A stretch of DNA of 64,000 bases from Nitrospirota bacterium (GCA_021806225.1 JAJZXW010000033.1:1-64000), one strand, 5' to 3'. Counted from the stretch's first letter, positions 8,439 to 18,334 are shown. The notes: generated from the letters alone by a model not told the origin. Numbers and translations: made by a program.

Positions 8439-10225
8439 AGGAGACTCGCCCATTCGCCCTGAAAGACGTCGGTCCGGGTGATTCCGCCCACCAGACACCG
8501 GTTCCTTTCATTGTCGATGACCGGCAGAAACTCGAAGTCCTTCTCGTTCATCTTCCCGATGGCGTTCAGGATCGGTTCTTCGGCCGTGACCGTCACGACG
8601 TTGGTGACCATGGCTTGTCCCACGGTTGTTGTTCCCCATGTCTCCGGAGGAAAGCGGTCCAGATCGTAGAGGGAAAAGATCCCGACGAGATGGGGCCCGC
8701 CCGGGACCTCTTCCGTAACCGGATAGATCCGGTGCAGATGACGGAATATGAAATGTTCCCTGAACTCGAGAAGGGTGATCTCCGGAGAGACGCTGACCAC
8801 ATTCCGGATCATGGCGTTTCGGACGGGAAGGTGGAAGCGGTTGGAGAGATGAATGTCCTCCCTGTCCCTCTGATGGGTGGAGATGGATGTAGAGCCGCTG
8901 ACGACATAGCTCACCACCGTGCCGATCAGCCCCGGAATCAGGTAGCCCGAGCTGTGCGTCGCTTCGGCGATGAAGACCACCGCGGCGAGCGGAGTCTTGT
9001 AGCCGGCCGCGAGGAAGGCCGACATCCCCATGACCACACCGAAGTCGTAGGGTTCGAGTCCGGCCACCTGGGCCACGACGCTCCCTGTCGCGGCCCCCAG
9101 GCAAAGGAGGGGAAAGAAGGATCCTCCGATCCCACCGGCCGAGAAGGTGAAAATCACCGCCACCGCCTTCAGGAAAAAGAGAACGACCGCCATTTCGATA
9201 GGGGTGTTCCCTGTCAGGAGATGCTGGATGAAGATGTATCCTGGCCCAAGGGGAAGGGCCTCCCCGTAGGCCCGGGTCGAGATGAATCCGGTCAGACCCA
9301 GAACGAGCGCCGCCAGGATCGGTCTCGGTCCAAGGCGACCCTTCTCCTGAGAGAACCATTTCTTGGTGGTCCGGTAGATCCGGATGAAAAGGGTCGTCAG
9401 AAGACCGCAGACCAGCCCGATGACCAGAACTGAGAGAAAATCCTTGAAGTGGAACTGCGCCTTCGCGGCCAGTGAAAAGAGGGGCGATGTGCCGGCAAGG
9501 CTCACCATGACGATGTAGGAGCTGACGCTCGATATCAGGGTCGGAACCAGGGCGTTGGGGGCAATGTCGGAACGGTAGGGAACCTGAAGGACGAAGATGG
9601 CGCCTGTGAAGGGGGCCTTGAACATGGCGGAAAGCCCGGCGGCCGCCCCGGCGAGAAGCATCACCCGTTGCTCCTCGTAGGGAAGACGAAGCCAGCCGAA
9701 TGTCCGGTCGACAAGGGAGCTCACCACCCCGCCGATATAGGTCGAGGCACCTTCGAGGCCGGCCGATCCCCCGAAACCCAGGGTCGCGATGTAGGCGGGA
9801 ATTTTGTAGAGGGCGTTCCGAAGGGGAACCTTTCCACGGAACTCGTGATAACTCTTGATGATCTCCTCGGTGCCCCCCACGTTGTCGACCCGGCCGGTCG
9901 TGAGGACGAAACGGGCCACGAGCACCCCGATCATGGGGATGAGGATGACGATGAGGTGGTTCTTGAAGGCGGTGTTGTACAGGGTGAGAAAGAGGAGACG
10001 ATAGACGACCCGCTCGATCAGATAGACGAAAAAACCTGTGACGGAGCCGATCAGGACAGAGAGAAAGATGGTACGCCAGAAGGTGTTCAGACGGCCGATG
10101 GTCCCGAGGATCAGCCGTGCCTGAAGCTTGATGCGGCGTCTAATCTGCACGTGCGAAGTCCGTCCGCTGAGATGTCGATCTGTTCCGGCAGGCTCTCCCC
10201 GGATCGGCGCAGGCGTCCATACCAC
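8435..10225 (-). CDS. CLC-family chloride channel/antiporter with C-terminal CBS pair
   Basis: An integral membrane anion channel or H+/Cl- antiporter. Seen: roughly ten or more hydrophobic helices, the signature GFGGSAGLEGASTYIGG (about residues 150-166, corresponding to the GxEGP filter with the gating Glu kept), and GGIGGSFFPLLCLGAATG (the GxFxP filter). Two C-terminal CBS-like repeats follow (RNAMIRNVVSVSP and GQAMVTNVVTVTAEEP), which in related proteins bind nucleotides. The start is GTG at 10225; GTG 10150 is possible. Its end overlaps the MgtC/DUF4010 start by four bases. Acidophiles commonly carry CLC proteins for acid resistance, so a pH role is reasonable but inferred. Confidence 0.9.
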   Translation of the reverse strand: MVWTPAPIRGEPAGTDRHLSGRTSHVQIRRRIKLQARLILGTIGRLNTFWRTIFLSVLIGSVTGFFVYLIERVVYRLLFLTLYNTAFKNHLIVILIPMIGVLVARFVLTTGRVDNVGGTEEIIKSYHEFRGKVPLRNALYKIPAYIATLGFGGSAGLEGASTYIGGVVSSLVDRTFGWLRLPYEEQRVMLLAGAAAGLSAMFKAPFTGAIFVLQVPYRSDIAPNALVPTLISSVSSYIVMVSLAGTSPLFSLAAKAQFHFKDFLSVLVIGLVCGLLTTLFIRIYRTTKKWFSQEKGRLGPRPILAALVLGLTGFISTRAYGEALPLGPGYIFIQHLLTGNTPIEMAVVLFFLKAVAVIFTFSAGGIGGSFFPLLCLGAATGSVVAQVAGLEPYDFGVVMGMSAFLAAGYKTPLAAVVFIAEATHSSGYLIPGLIGTVVSYVVSGSTSISTHQRDREDIHLSNRFHLPVRNAMIRNVVSVSPEITLLEFREHFIFRHLHRIYPVTEEVPGGPHLVGIFSLYDLDRFPPETWGTTTVGQAMVTNVVTVTAEEPILNAIGKMNEKDFEFLPVIDNERNRCLVGGITRTDVFQGEWASLL

Positions 10226-10273
10226 AAGAATACCTGCAAACGCGTGGAAATAGCAAAAAAGGCCGCCGGGGAG

Positions 10274-11560
10274 CTATTCCGGAAAAAGCCCGGTGAGAAT
10301 GGCCCGAAGCTTGTCCCAAGGGGTGAGGGGCATGATCCGGCTCCCCCCGATGGTCGTCACGATCTTTTTCTCGAGGGCGGGCGTCCGGCCGATTCCCCGG
10401 AAGGCGGCTTTCCGGGCGCGGACGACGAGCGGATTTCCCGAGTTCCAGACGCGGGTCATCTCGTCGGCCAGCCTGTGCAGAGCCCTTGTCACGGGGATCC
10501 TCGCCATTTCGTAAGGGAGAAGTGCTTCCCGGCGGACCAGCGGAGCCGAGAGGAGAGCCTTTGAAAGGACAGGGGCGAGGATCCTGGCATCCTCCATGGC
10601 CTGGTTCCGTCCCTGGGCCACGTGAGGGTTCATGGCGTGCGCGGCATCCCCCATCAGAACAATCCCGTCGTCGGACCAGCGTTCGAGATCGATTTTCCAG
10701 ACCGATAGCTCCATGAAGCGGGCGGGATCGTCGAGTCCGTTTCGGATGGCAATTGCGGCGAAACCCGGGACCTGGCGGTCGAGGTGGCGGAGAACGGATG
10801 CGGTTCCCCCCGCGAAGAATTTCTCCCGATCCCTGTCTGGAAGAAGAACGAGAAAGAAGCGGCGACGCTCAGAGACCGAAAAGAAAAAAAAGATCGACCG
10901 GGGACCCAGGAAATATCGTCCGGAGGTGTCGGCAACGGCAGGAGGAAGGCTCTCGAGAGCTTCCGGGAGGAAGAGCGAGCCCCCCAGATAGGAGTCCCGG
11001 TAGGGAACGGCTGTCCCGGGAATTTTCGCGATCTCGCGGACCCGGGAGTGGCGACCGTCGTCTCCGACGAGGATCCGGGCGAGTACGCTCCGGATTTGGC
11101 CGTCCCGCTCGTAGGTTGCGGTGACCCCGGACGAGTCGACGGAGAAATCCCTGAAGTCCGATGCGTGGCGGATGACTACATGGGAGTGGGAGGACAGGTT
11201 TTGCGCGAGGAGTTGATCCATCAGGTGAGGTTCGATGGCCAGGGCGTAGGGAAAGGGACCTGTACCGGCCTGGTAGGAGGAACGCATGAGGAGGTGGCCT
11301 TCCTCATCGAGGAAGTCGAAGCTCCGGTAGTCTGTGTGGGGGAGTTTTTTGAGGTCGTCGAGCAGAGACAACTCCTCAAGAATCGACAACCCGATGGGCT
11401 GGACGAGTTCCCCCCGGTGGACCGGATCGAAGCCGGGACGGCGATCGAGGATCAGGATCCTAAAGCCGAGTGGAGCGAGATAGTTGGCCAGGGTCAGGGC
11501 CCCGATTCCCGCGCCCGAGATGACGATGTCAAAGGCTTCCGTACGATGGTCACCCGTCAT
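10274..11560 (-). CDS. FAD-dependent monooxygenase (UbiH/PHBH-like)
   Basis: A flavoprotein hydroxylase or oxidoreductase of unknown substrate. Seen: the Rossmann FAD motif DIVISGAGIGALTLANYL near the N-terminus, the middle motif GDDGRHSRVRE, and the C-terminal LMGDAAHAMNPHVAQG that contacts FAD in this family. Length about 428 residues is normal. I chose ATG 11560 because GGAG lies nine bases upstream and the FAD motif then starts at residue 11; the track start at 11617 adds unlikely residues. It overlaps the preceding lipoprotein gene by 11 bases, so they are co-translated. Possible substrates include quinones, terpenoids or geranylgeranyl lipids. The hopanoid cluster lies about 7 kb away on the other strand, which does not settle the question. 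Confidence 0.82.
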   Translation of the reverse strand: MTGDHRTEAFDIVISGAGIGALTLANYLAPLGFRILILDRRPGFDPVHRGELVQPIGLSILEELSLLDDLKKLPHTDYRSFDFLDEEGHLLMRSSYQAGTGPFPYALAIEPHLMDQLLAQNLSSHSHVVIRHASDFRDFSVDSSGVTATYERDGQIRSVLARILVGDDGRHSRVREIAKIPGTAVPYRDSYLGGSLFLPEALESLPPAVADTSGRYFLGPRSIFFFFSVSERRRFFLVLLPDRDREKFFAGGTASVLRHLDRQVPGFAAIAIRNGLDDPARFMELSVWKIDLERWSDDGIVLMGDAAHAMNPHVAQGRNQAMEDARILAPVLSKALLSAPLVRREALLPYEMARIPVTRALHRLADEMTRVWNSGNPLVVRARKAAFRGIGRTPALEKKIVTTIGGSRIMPLTPWDKLRAILTGLFPE

Positions 11561-13202
11561 AGAAATCTTCTCCGGGATGAGGTGGTCTGGAGGGATAATA
11601 GACCCGGGCCAGATCACGGGCCAATTTGCCTGCGCATTCCTGCCATGCCGACAATGTCGCTCTTTTTTGGGAAAATCCCCTGCTTGTGATGGTCACCTTT
11701 TTTCTCCAGAGAATTCCTCCCCGGTTGATCAGTGTTTCCTGCAGGGTCATCCGGGTCGTGGCGATGGCAAAATCTCCCCGGGCCCGTAGTGATTCCTTTT
11801 GAGAGAGAAGGTCGATCCGCAGGAGGGCCCGGTATCTGGAGAGGAGCGGGGGAGGGGGGGCTCCGGGACAGCTCTGGTCACCTCCGGAGAAGGTGCAGAG
11901 GGTGAGGTCCTTTTTTCGGGCTTGCGTCATGAAAATGGTCCGGATCGCCTGCCCCTGGTGAAGAGGCCCAGGTCCGTTGATTGTCAGGAGGAGAGGGTGC
12001 AGAGCTCTTCTGTGATAAAAACGGAAGTGGACATCCAGCAATGTATTTTTAAGGATTTTCCGGAAATGGGGACGGTCGAGGGGTGTTCCGGGGAGCGCCC
12101 GGTAGAATCCCTCCAGGAAGCCGTGATGGCCAGGGACATGGATGCGGGAGAGGGAGCAATCTCCTGTTCCCCCGGGGCCGGTCGGCTGGCATTCAAGCTC
12201 AAGCGGAGGATGGAGCCGGTAGGGGGATTGTCTGAAAAGAGCCGCCTCCCAGCGGAGCGTCGTCAGGGAAAGAATGGGCCGGTTGTTTCCGATAAGCCAG
12301 GACGGCTCTGGGAAGACAAGGTGCTCCGGCTTCGGGAAGGGACGAAGGGAGGGAACGAAGATGAGTCCGGAGAGCCCGGAAGGATGGGGTCCGATCTGAA
12401 CGGAGGTTCTTTCCGTCATATGGGCCGGGGGGACAAGTGTAGCGCTCAGGGAAAGCTCTGGCGTGGTGGGGTCCAGGGAGAGACGGAGAGCCCGGAGGCT
12501 CTTCCTCCAGAGCGCTTCGACGGAAGTCCCTTCCCGGAGGATCTTTCTGCGGGTCGCAGGAGAAAACGAATGGAGTGAGTGGATCGATCGGTCGGCATTC
12601 AGGGCCCTTCGCATTGCGGCCAGAAATCGGGAGCCATCTTTTTGAAGGAGGAAGCTCCGAGCTTTTTCGTGTTCGGATTCCATCCTTAAGGCGGCCCTTT
12701 GGTCGGATCGGGCGAGTGATCCGAGGAGAGACTGTTCGTAACTCCTGGGCACTTTCAGGAGAAGATAAAGGGAGGTGCGGTGGAGGTAGGGCCGGTCCTG
12801 ACTCTCCTTGTAAGTGCGGATCCACCTGTCGGCTATGGAGGGGGCGTCATTCTTTGGCCCCAGACGAAACCATTTCCGCTTCTCGGGACCGGTCAGGAGA
12901 TAGCCTTCCTTTGCCAGGGTTTTGGAAAATTGATCAAAAGCCCGTGAAAGGGCCTTAGATCGGGCAACTGAGGGGGTGGACGCTTTCCTGGCATCGCCCG
13001 AGAACCAGAGAGCTTCCGGGGAGGCGGCCGGCGGATGGTCCACGAAGAGAGGTCTTCGCTGCGGATCCTGGTCGACAAGGAGGTCGGGGGAGGGGGCGGA
13101 AAAAGACGGAAAAAAAGTGCAGGAGCAGAAAAGGAAAAAGAAAAGAGGCGCAAGATGTAAGGGTTTCTGTTTCTCAGAATCCCTGGAGTGGTCCCTGACC
13201 AA
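11550..13202 (-). CDS. Large predicted lipoprotein of unknown function
   Basis: About 550 residues with an N-terminal hydrophobic stretch ending in LAPLFFFLFCSC, a lipobox-like signal, so it is probably a membrane-anchored lipoprotein. The rest has no family I recognise. It is basic and has few cysteines. The track ORF begins at 13682, but its first 160 residues lie opposite the coding frame of zwf and are not real. The only start codon between the end of zwf and the signal peptide is TTG 13202, with a weak upstream site, so the start is uncertain and translation may depend on coupling to zwf, which ends at 13214. It is sandwiched between pentose phosphate genes and the monooxygenase on one strand, with no gap. 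Confidence 0.6.
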   Translation of the reverse strand: MVRDHSRDSEKQKPLHLAPLFFFLFCSCTFFPSFSAPSPDLLVDQDPQRRPLFVDHPPAASPEALWFSGDARKASTPSVARSKALSRAFDQFSKTLAKEGYLLTGPEKRKWFRLGPKNDAPSIADRWIRTYKESQDRPYLHRTSLYLLLKVPRSYEQSLLGSLARSDQRAALRMESEHEKARSFLLQKDGSRFLAAMRRALNADRSIHSLHSFSPATRRKILREGTSVEALWRKSLRALRLSLDPTTPELSLSATLVPPAHMTERTSVQIGPHPSGLSGLIFVPSLRPFPKPEHLVFPEPSWLIGNNRPILSLTTLRWEAALFRQSPYRLHPPLELECQPTGPGGTGDCSLSRIHVPGHHGFLEGFYRALPGTPLDRPHFRKILKNTLLDVHFRFYHRRALHPLLLTINGPGPLHQGQAIRTIFMTQARKKDLTLCTFSGGDQSCPGAPPPPLLSRYRALLRIDLLSQKESLRARGDFAIATTRMTLQETLINRGGILWRKKVTITSRGFSQKRATLSAWQECAGKLARDLARVYYPSRPPHPGEDFYDG

Positions 13203-13213
13203 GGGGCGTATTC

Positions 13214-14767
13214 TCAGACGGATGTGGTTTCGCCGATCCGGTCCTGCTCCTCGGGACCGTCGGTTCCGGCGGTATAGAACCGGAGGGGAGATTTCTTCGA
13301 AAGGTCCCCGAGAAAGGGGGCCATGAAGTTCCATGAGTTCTCCACTTCGTCGTTTCGCGCGAAGAGGGTGGAGTCTCCGATGATGGCGTCGTGGAGGAGA
13401 CGTTCGTAAGCCTCCGGAGACTTTGCACGATAAGCCTGCTGGTAGGAAAAGTCCATCTCCACCGGGTCGATCACAAAGGAGCTGCCGGGCCGCTTGATCC
13501 CGAACCGGAGGGAGATCCCCTCGTTTGGCTGGATCCGGATGATCAGTTCGTTGGGGATGGTCCCGGGCGTTCCTGCCAGGCGGAAAAGGGCGAAGGGAAA
13601 GTCTTTGAAAACGATCCGGATCAGGGTTTCCCTTCGGGACATGCGTTTCCCGGCTGTCAGGAAGAAGGGGACTCCGGCCCACCGCCAGTTCTGGACCTCG
13701 ACCCTCATCCGGACAAAGGTGGGGGTTTCCGAGAGGGGAGGAATCTTGGGCTCGTTCCGGTAGCCCGGGACGGGAACGCCGTCGACCTCTCCAACGGTGT
13801 ACTGGCCCCGGACGATCGTCCGGGGAATGTCCTCTGTCCGGATCGGTTTGAGGGAGCGAAGAACCTTGACCTTTTCGTCCCGGATGGATTCGGCCTCGAA
13901 GGCGACGGGGGGGTCCATGGCCGTGAGGGTCATCAGCTGGAAGAGGTGGTTCTGTACCATGTCCCGGAGGATGCCGGCCTCCTCGAAATAGCCCCCGCGC
14001 CCCTCGACACCGACCGCTTCATGGACGGATATGTGGACGCTCCGGACAAAGATGTTGTTCCAGAGGTTCCCGAAAACTGGATTCGAGAGGCGGAAGACGA
14101 CTATGTTCTGAACCGTCTCTTTGCCAAGATAATGGTCGATGCGAAAGACCTGGGTCTCGGAGAAGACCTGGAGAACTTCCCTGTTCAGGTCCCGGGCCGA
14201 GGCGAGGTCCCGTCCGAAGGGCTTTTCGACGATGATGCGGGTAAAGGGTGCGGGTTTCTCCGTGGCTCCGTCGTTGATCTTCGAGAGTCCGAAGCTCCCC
14301 AGATTCCGGATGATGGGAACGAAGTAGCTGGGCTGTGTGGCCAGATAATACAGGACATTCCCTCCGGTGGGATTGCGGAATTCGTCGGAAAGAAGTGTTG
14401 TTCGGATGGCGGTGTATCCGTTTGGGTCATCGAAGGTCATGGGGTGGTAAAAGATCTTTTTCTCGAATTCGGTATAGAGCTCGAGATGGTTGGAGCTTCG
14501 GGAAAAGGTCTGGACCGATGCCCGGAGCTCTCCCCGAAACTCCTCGTGGGTCTTTGGACTTCGGGCGACGCCTAGGATTCTCGTTTCCGGATGGAGGAGC
14601 CCGTCGACCATCAGGTCGAAAAGAGCCGGCACGAGCTTGCGATGGGTCAGATCTCCCGAGGCTCCGAAGATGACGATCGTCAACGGAGGTGTCTCCATGG
14701 TTGGCGGATTGGGCTGAACTTCTCCCATGCCCGCTCCCTGAAAGGGAGACTGGAGGATGCTGGTCAA
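13214..14767 (-). CDS. zwf: Glucose-6-phosphate 1-dehydrogenase
   Basis: Oxidises glucose 6-phosphate to 6-phosphogluconolactone with NAD(P)+, the first step of the oxidative pentose phosphate pathway. Seen: the nucleotide-binding IVIFGASGDLTHRKL near residue 32, the active-site RIDHYLGKE in the middle, and the family-typical C-terminus. Length 517 residues is close to normal (about 490-510), with a short N-terminal extension that a downstream ATG (MGEVQPNPP or METPPL) may remove. It follows tal by about 80 bases, and gnd lies at 50.7 kb, so both oxidative steps are in the window. A cytosolic enzyme. Confidence 0.97.
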   Translation of the reverse strand: MTSILQSPFQGAGMGEVQPNPPTMETPPLTIVIFGASGDLTHRKLVPALFDLMVDGLLHPETRILGVARSPKTHEEFRGELRASVQTFSRSSNHLELYTEFEKKIFYHPMTFDDPNGYTAIRTTLLSDEFRNPTGGNVLYYLATQPSYFVPIIRNLGSFGLSKINDGATEKPAPFTRIIVEKPFGRDLASARDLNREVLQVFSETQVFRIDHYLGKETVQNIVVFRLSNPVFGNLWNNIFVRSVHISVHEAVGVEGRGGYFEEAGILRDMVQNHLFQLMTLTAMDPPVAFEAESIRDEKVKVLRSLKPIRTEDIPRTIVRGQYTVGEVDGVPVPGYRNEPKIPPLSETPTFVRMRVEVQNWRWAGVPFFLTAGKRMSRRETLIRIVFKDFPFALFRLAGTPGTIPNELIIRIQPNEGISLRFGIKRPGSSFVIDPVEMDFSYQQAYRAKSPEAYERLLHDAIIGDSTLFARNDEVENSWNFMAPFLGDLSKKSPLRFYTAGTDGPEEQDRIGETTSV

Positions 14768-14849
14768 GGGTCATCCTTTCCTTTTCGACGGACCGTGGAT
14801 AAGACGCCGCGGCTCCTCCTCAAGCAGGAAGAAGCCATGACACGGAGGG

Positions 14850-16028
14850 TCAGACCTTCCGGATGGCGGCGATTTTTTTCTCGGTGCTCTCCCGAAGGCT
14901 TTCAAAGGATTTGTTGAAGGCTTCGACCCCTTCCCTGATCAGCTGGTTGTAGGCAGACTCGAGGGAAATGCCGAGTGTCTGGAGCTGTTCAAGGACCGTG
15001 TAGGGATTCGGCAGGGACTTGTCCTTCTTGTAACGGTCGATGGTCCGCACCGCTTTGCCATGGTCGGCGAAGGCCCGGAGAGTCTCGGCGGGAACGGTGT
15101 TGACCGTGTCGGGGCCGATCAGCTCCTGGACATAGAGGATGTCGGAGTATTTCGGATTTTTGGTTCCGGTCGATGCCCAGAGGGGACGCTGGACTTTGGC
15201 GCCTTTTTCCGCGAGACCCCTGAAGGAAGGGCTCCCGAAGAGCTCCCCGAAAATGTCATGAATGATCTGCGTATTGGCAATGCCCGCTTTTCCCGCGAGT
15301 TCGCCGGCCTTCCGGACCATTGTCGGGTCGGAGGAGGTGGCCGCGATCTCTGCAAGGAGCCGGTCGACGAGGGTATCGAGACGGCTGATGAACAGGCTCG
15401 CCACACTGTGAATCCGGGAGGGGTTGCGGCCATTCGCAACATATTCCCGGAGGCCGTCGATGTAGGCGTTGGCAGCCTGCCTGTACGCGTCCGGAGAAAA
15501 AAGAAGGGTCACGTTGATGGAGATTCCTTCCGAGATTAACTGGCGAATGGCGGGAATGCCTTCCGGGGTTCCGGGGATCTTCACGAGGAGATTGGGGCGA
15601 TCCACCATCTGGTGGAGTTTTCGGGCCTCCTCGACCGATTCCTTCGTGTCATGGGCGAGGAGAGGGTTGACCTCAATCGAGACATAGCCGTCTCCAAAGC
15701 GGGAGTCGTCGTAGACGGGGCGGAAAAAGTCGCACGCTCGCCGGACGTCCTCGACCATCAGAAAACGGATGATGTCGGTCGCGCTGTGGTTTTCCCGGGC
15801 GAGGCGGGCGATCTCGGCGTCGTAGTCCATCGATCCGTTGATGGCCTTCTCGAAGATGGTCGGATTGGAGGTGATGCCCCGTATCCCGACAGAACAGATC
15901 AGTTCGGTCAGCTCGCCCGAATCCATGAGGTGACGGCTGATGGTGTCGAGCCAAATGCTTTGACCTTCTTTCAGAAGGTCAGCCACCGATCCTTTCGGGG
16001 CGATGGGAGGACGTTGTCCGGTCGTCAT
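14850..16028 (-). CDS. tal: Transaldolase (long, cyanobacterial/actinobacterial type)
   Basis: Transfers a dihydroxyacetone unit between sugar phosphates in the non-oxidative pentose phosphate pathway. Seen: the N-terminal SVGIRGITSNPTIFEKA signature, VSIEVNPLLAHDT, NLLVKIPGTPEG with the Schiff-base lysine, and VASLFISRLDTLVD. Length about 392 residues fits the long TalA/B-like subgroup. ATG 16028 is chosen for its strong AAGGAG ribosome site; the track start at 16097 has none. It sits 45 bases after tkt and about 80 bases before zwf in one minus-strand operon. Confidence 0.96.
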   Translation of the reverse strand: MTTGQRPPIAPKGSVADLLKEGQSIWLDTISRHLMDSGELTELICSVGIRGITSNPTIFEKAINGSMDYDAEIARLARENHSATDIIRFLMVEDVRRACDFFRPVYDDSRFGDGYVSIEVNPLLAHDTKESVEEARKLHQMVDRPNLLVKIPGTPEGIPAIRQLISEGISINVTLLFSPDAYRQAANAYIDGLREYVANGRNPSRIHSVASLFISRLDTLVDRLLAEIAATSSDPTMVRKAGELAGKAGIANTQIIHDIFGELFGSPSFRGLAEKGAKVQRPLWASTGTKNPKYSDILYVQELIGPDTVNTVPAETLRAFADHGKAVRTIDRYKKDKSLPNPYTVLEQLQTLGISLESAYNQLIREGVEAFNKSFESLRESTEKKIAAIRKV

Positions 16029-16072
16029 CGAAGACTCCTTTTTAAGACGTGCCCATTCCTGCGGCCATCGGA

Positions 16073-18127
16073 TTATGCAAGGCCAAGTTCTGGCCATTCC
16101 GTGCGCATGCGGTCCATAATTTTCTCAGCGGTGAATCCAAACTCTTCCATCAGGCGGCCATAGGGGGCGGAGGCTCCGAAGTGGTCAAGGCCGACGGCGA
16201 TCCCTCGGGACCCGATATATTTCCAGGCTCCCAGAGTGCTTCCAGCCTCCGCGAAAAGGCGCAGGGGAGTCTCCCCCAGGACGGCGTTGCGGTAGTCCGC
16301 GGGCTGCCGGTCGAACAGGGTCGTCGAAGGCAGACTGACGAGGCGTGTCGAAATCCCCTTTGCGGTGAGAGCCTCCTGGACCTTCCAGAGGAGGGAGACC
16401 TCGCTTCCGGTTCCGATCAGGGTCACCCGCGGAGGGGTCTGGGAATCCCGAAGGACGTATCCGCCACGGGGAACACCTGAGCTGATGGCTTCGAAGGGAG
16501 CGTCGAGGATCGGAAGAGACTGGCGGGAAAGAACGAGGGCGACCGGCATTTCGTCCTGGGCCGTGATCCAGTCCATGGCGGTCAGTGTTTCGTTGGCATC
16601 GGCGGGGCGAATCACCGCCATGCCGGGAAGGGCGCGGAGAGCGTTCAGATGCTCGACCGGCTGGTGCGTGGGGCCGTCCTCTCCCAGGCCGATGCTGTCG
16701 TGGGTCAGGACGTAGAGGACCGGGATCCCCATCAGGGCCGAGAGCCGCATCGCCCCCTTCATGTAATCGGAGAAAACGAGAAATGTTCCCCCATATGGAC
16801 GAACGGCCCGGGTGAGTGCCATTCCGTTCATGATCGATCCCATGGCATGTTCCCGAACCCCGAAATGGAGATTCCGTCCTCCAGGCGTCCTGAGCTGGCA
16901 GTCTGGCTCACCCTTGATCAGTGTGTTGTTCGAGGGGGCGAGGTCTGCGGAGCCTCCCCAGAGAAAGGGCTGCATTCGGGCTGCCTCCTGCAGGACTGTC
17001 CCGAAGGCCTGCCGGGTTGCCATGGGTTTCTCGGAGGAGGAGAAGGGGGCGAGGCGTCTGGAGAGACCTGAAGGATGGATTCCCTTCATGACGGCCTCGA
17101 AGGTTGCGGCTTCCTCGGGGTGGGAGACGCGGTATCGCGAAAAGAGTTCCTGCCACTCCTTTTCCTGGACGGATCCCCTGGCCGAAATCCCTGAAAAGAG
17201 CTCCCGGACGTCGTCCGGAACCAGAAAGTCCGGGGATGTGGGCCATCCGAGGTGCTCCTTCGTCCGGAGAACCTCCTCCGCACCGAGAGGAGAGCCGTGG
17301 ACGTGGGCGGTGTCCTGGAATGTCGGACTTCCGAAGCCGATATGGGTGCGGATCGCAATCATCTTGGGGGCGTCTTTTTCCTGAGGGAGCTGAAGGGAGA
17401 GATCGGTGGCCCAGTCGAGGGCCTGGCGGACCTGTTTCGTGTCGTTTCCGTCCGAGATTTCGCGGACCGCCCAGCCCAGCGCCCGGAAGCGGGCGGGGGT
17501 GTCCTCGGTAAAGGCCAGGTCGGTGCTCCCGTCGATCGAAATGTGGTTCCTGTCGTAAAGACAGATCAGGTTCGAAAGACCCTGGTGTCCGGCAAAGGAG
17601 GCCGCCTCGTTCGAGATTCCTTCCATCATGTCTCCGTCGCCGGCGGTTACGAAAACGCGGGGGGAGAGGACCGTCACCCCGGGCCGGTTGAACTTGACGC
17701 CAAGATACCGGAGGGCCAGGGCCATGCCCACCGCAGTTCCGAAGCCCTGCCCGAGGGGGCCTGTGGTCGTCTCCACTCCGACCGTGTGACGGTACTCCGG
17801 ATGTCCGGGGGTCTTGCTTCCCCATTGGCGGAAAGACTTCAGATCGTCGATGGTCAGCCCGTATCCCGTGAGGCAGAGCAGGGAGTAGAGAAGGGCCGAG
17901 GCGTGTCCACCCGAGAGGACGAACCGGTCCCGATTCGGCCAGTCGGGATTGCGCGGATTGGCACGGAGATACTCCCTCCAGAGAACAAAGGCGGGGGCCG
18001 CAAATCCCATGGGCGTCCCCGGGTGGCCTGAATTGGCTTTCTGGACGATGTCGACGGCGAGCATCCGGAGAGTGTTGATGGCTTTCAGTTCCATCTCCGG
18101 AGAAAGGGACGGGGGGGCGGGGACCAT
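16073..18127 (-). CDS. tkt: Transketolase
   Basis: Thiamine-diphosphate enzyme that moves two-carbon units between ketoses and aldoses. Seen: KANSGHPGTPMGFA near the N-terminus, the ThDP-binding GDGDMMEGISNEAASFAG, DRNHISIDG, THIGFGSP, and in the pyrimidine domain FGVREHAMGSIMNGMAL and THDSIGLGEDGPTHQPVE. Length about 684 residues is normal. ATG 18127 has AGGAGAA seven bases upstream, so it is preferred over the track start at 18178. It is the first gene of the tkt-tal-zwf-lipoprotein-monooxygenase run. Confidence 0.97.
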   Translation of the reverse strand: MVPAPPSLSPEMELKAINTLRMLAVDIVQKANSGHPGTPMGFAAPAFVLWREYLRANPRNPDWPNRDRFVLSGGHASALLYSLLCLTGYGLTIDDLKSFRQWGSKTPGHPEYRHTVGVETTTGPLGQGFGTAVGMALALRYLGVKFNRPGVTVLSPRVFVTAGDGDMMEGISNEAASFAGHQGLSNLICLYDRNHISIDGSTDLAFTEDTPARFRALGWAVREISDGNDTKQVRQALDWATDLSLQLPQEKDAPKMIAIRTHIGFGSPTFQDTAHVHGSPLGAEEVLRTKEHLGWPTSPDFLVPDDVRELFSGISARGSVQEKEWQELFSRYRVSHPEEAATFEAVMKGIHPSGLSRRLAPFSSSEKPMATRQAFGTVLQEAARMQPFLWGGSADLAPSNNTLIKGEPDCQLRTPGGRNLHFGVREHAMGSIMNGMALTRAVRPYGGTFLVFSDYMKGAMRLSALMGIPVLYVLTHDSIGLGEDGPTHQPVEHLNALRALPGMAVIRPADANETLTAMDWITAQDEMPVALVLSRQSLPILDAPFEAISSGVPRGGYVLRDSQTPPRVTLIGTGSEVSLLWKVQEALTAKGISTRLVSLPSTTLFDRQPADYRNAVLGETPLRLFAEAGSTLGAWKYIGSRGIAVGLDHFGASAPYGRLMEEFGFTAEKIMDRMRTEWPELGLA

Positions 18128-18334
18128 GGGAGTTCTCCTAAAAGGTCTTAATGTTTCTCGTGGGACGGCACCTGGCACCTTTGGGTGAGGCCACGTGGAG
18201 CGACACTGGGGAGCTTGAGCCGTTCGGGATTCCTATAACCGGTACTATTGCTTATTTTGCTCCGGAAATCAAGGGAGTTTATTTTTAATGTTTTATAAAT
18301 GTTATTGTGTGTCAATAATTTGTGAAAGTATAGC

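Noticed and set aside
6946-8511. Minus-strand ORF of 521 residues
   Set aside because: A low-complexity Pro/Arg/Ser/His-rich frame parallel to the MgtC/DUF4010 gene; not a protein family.
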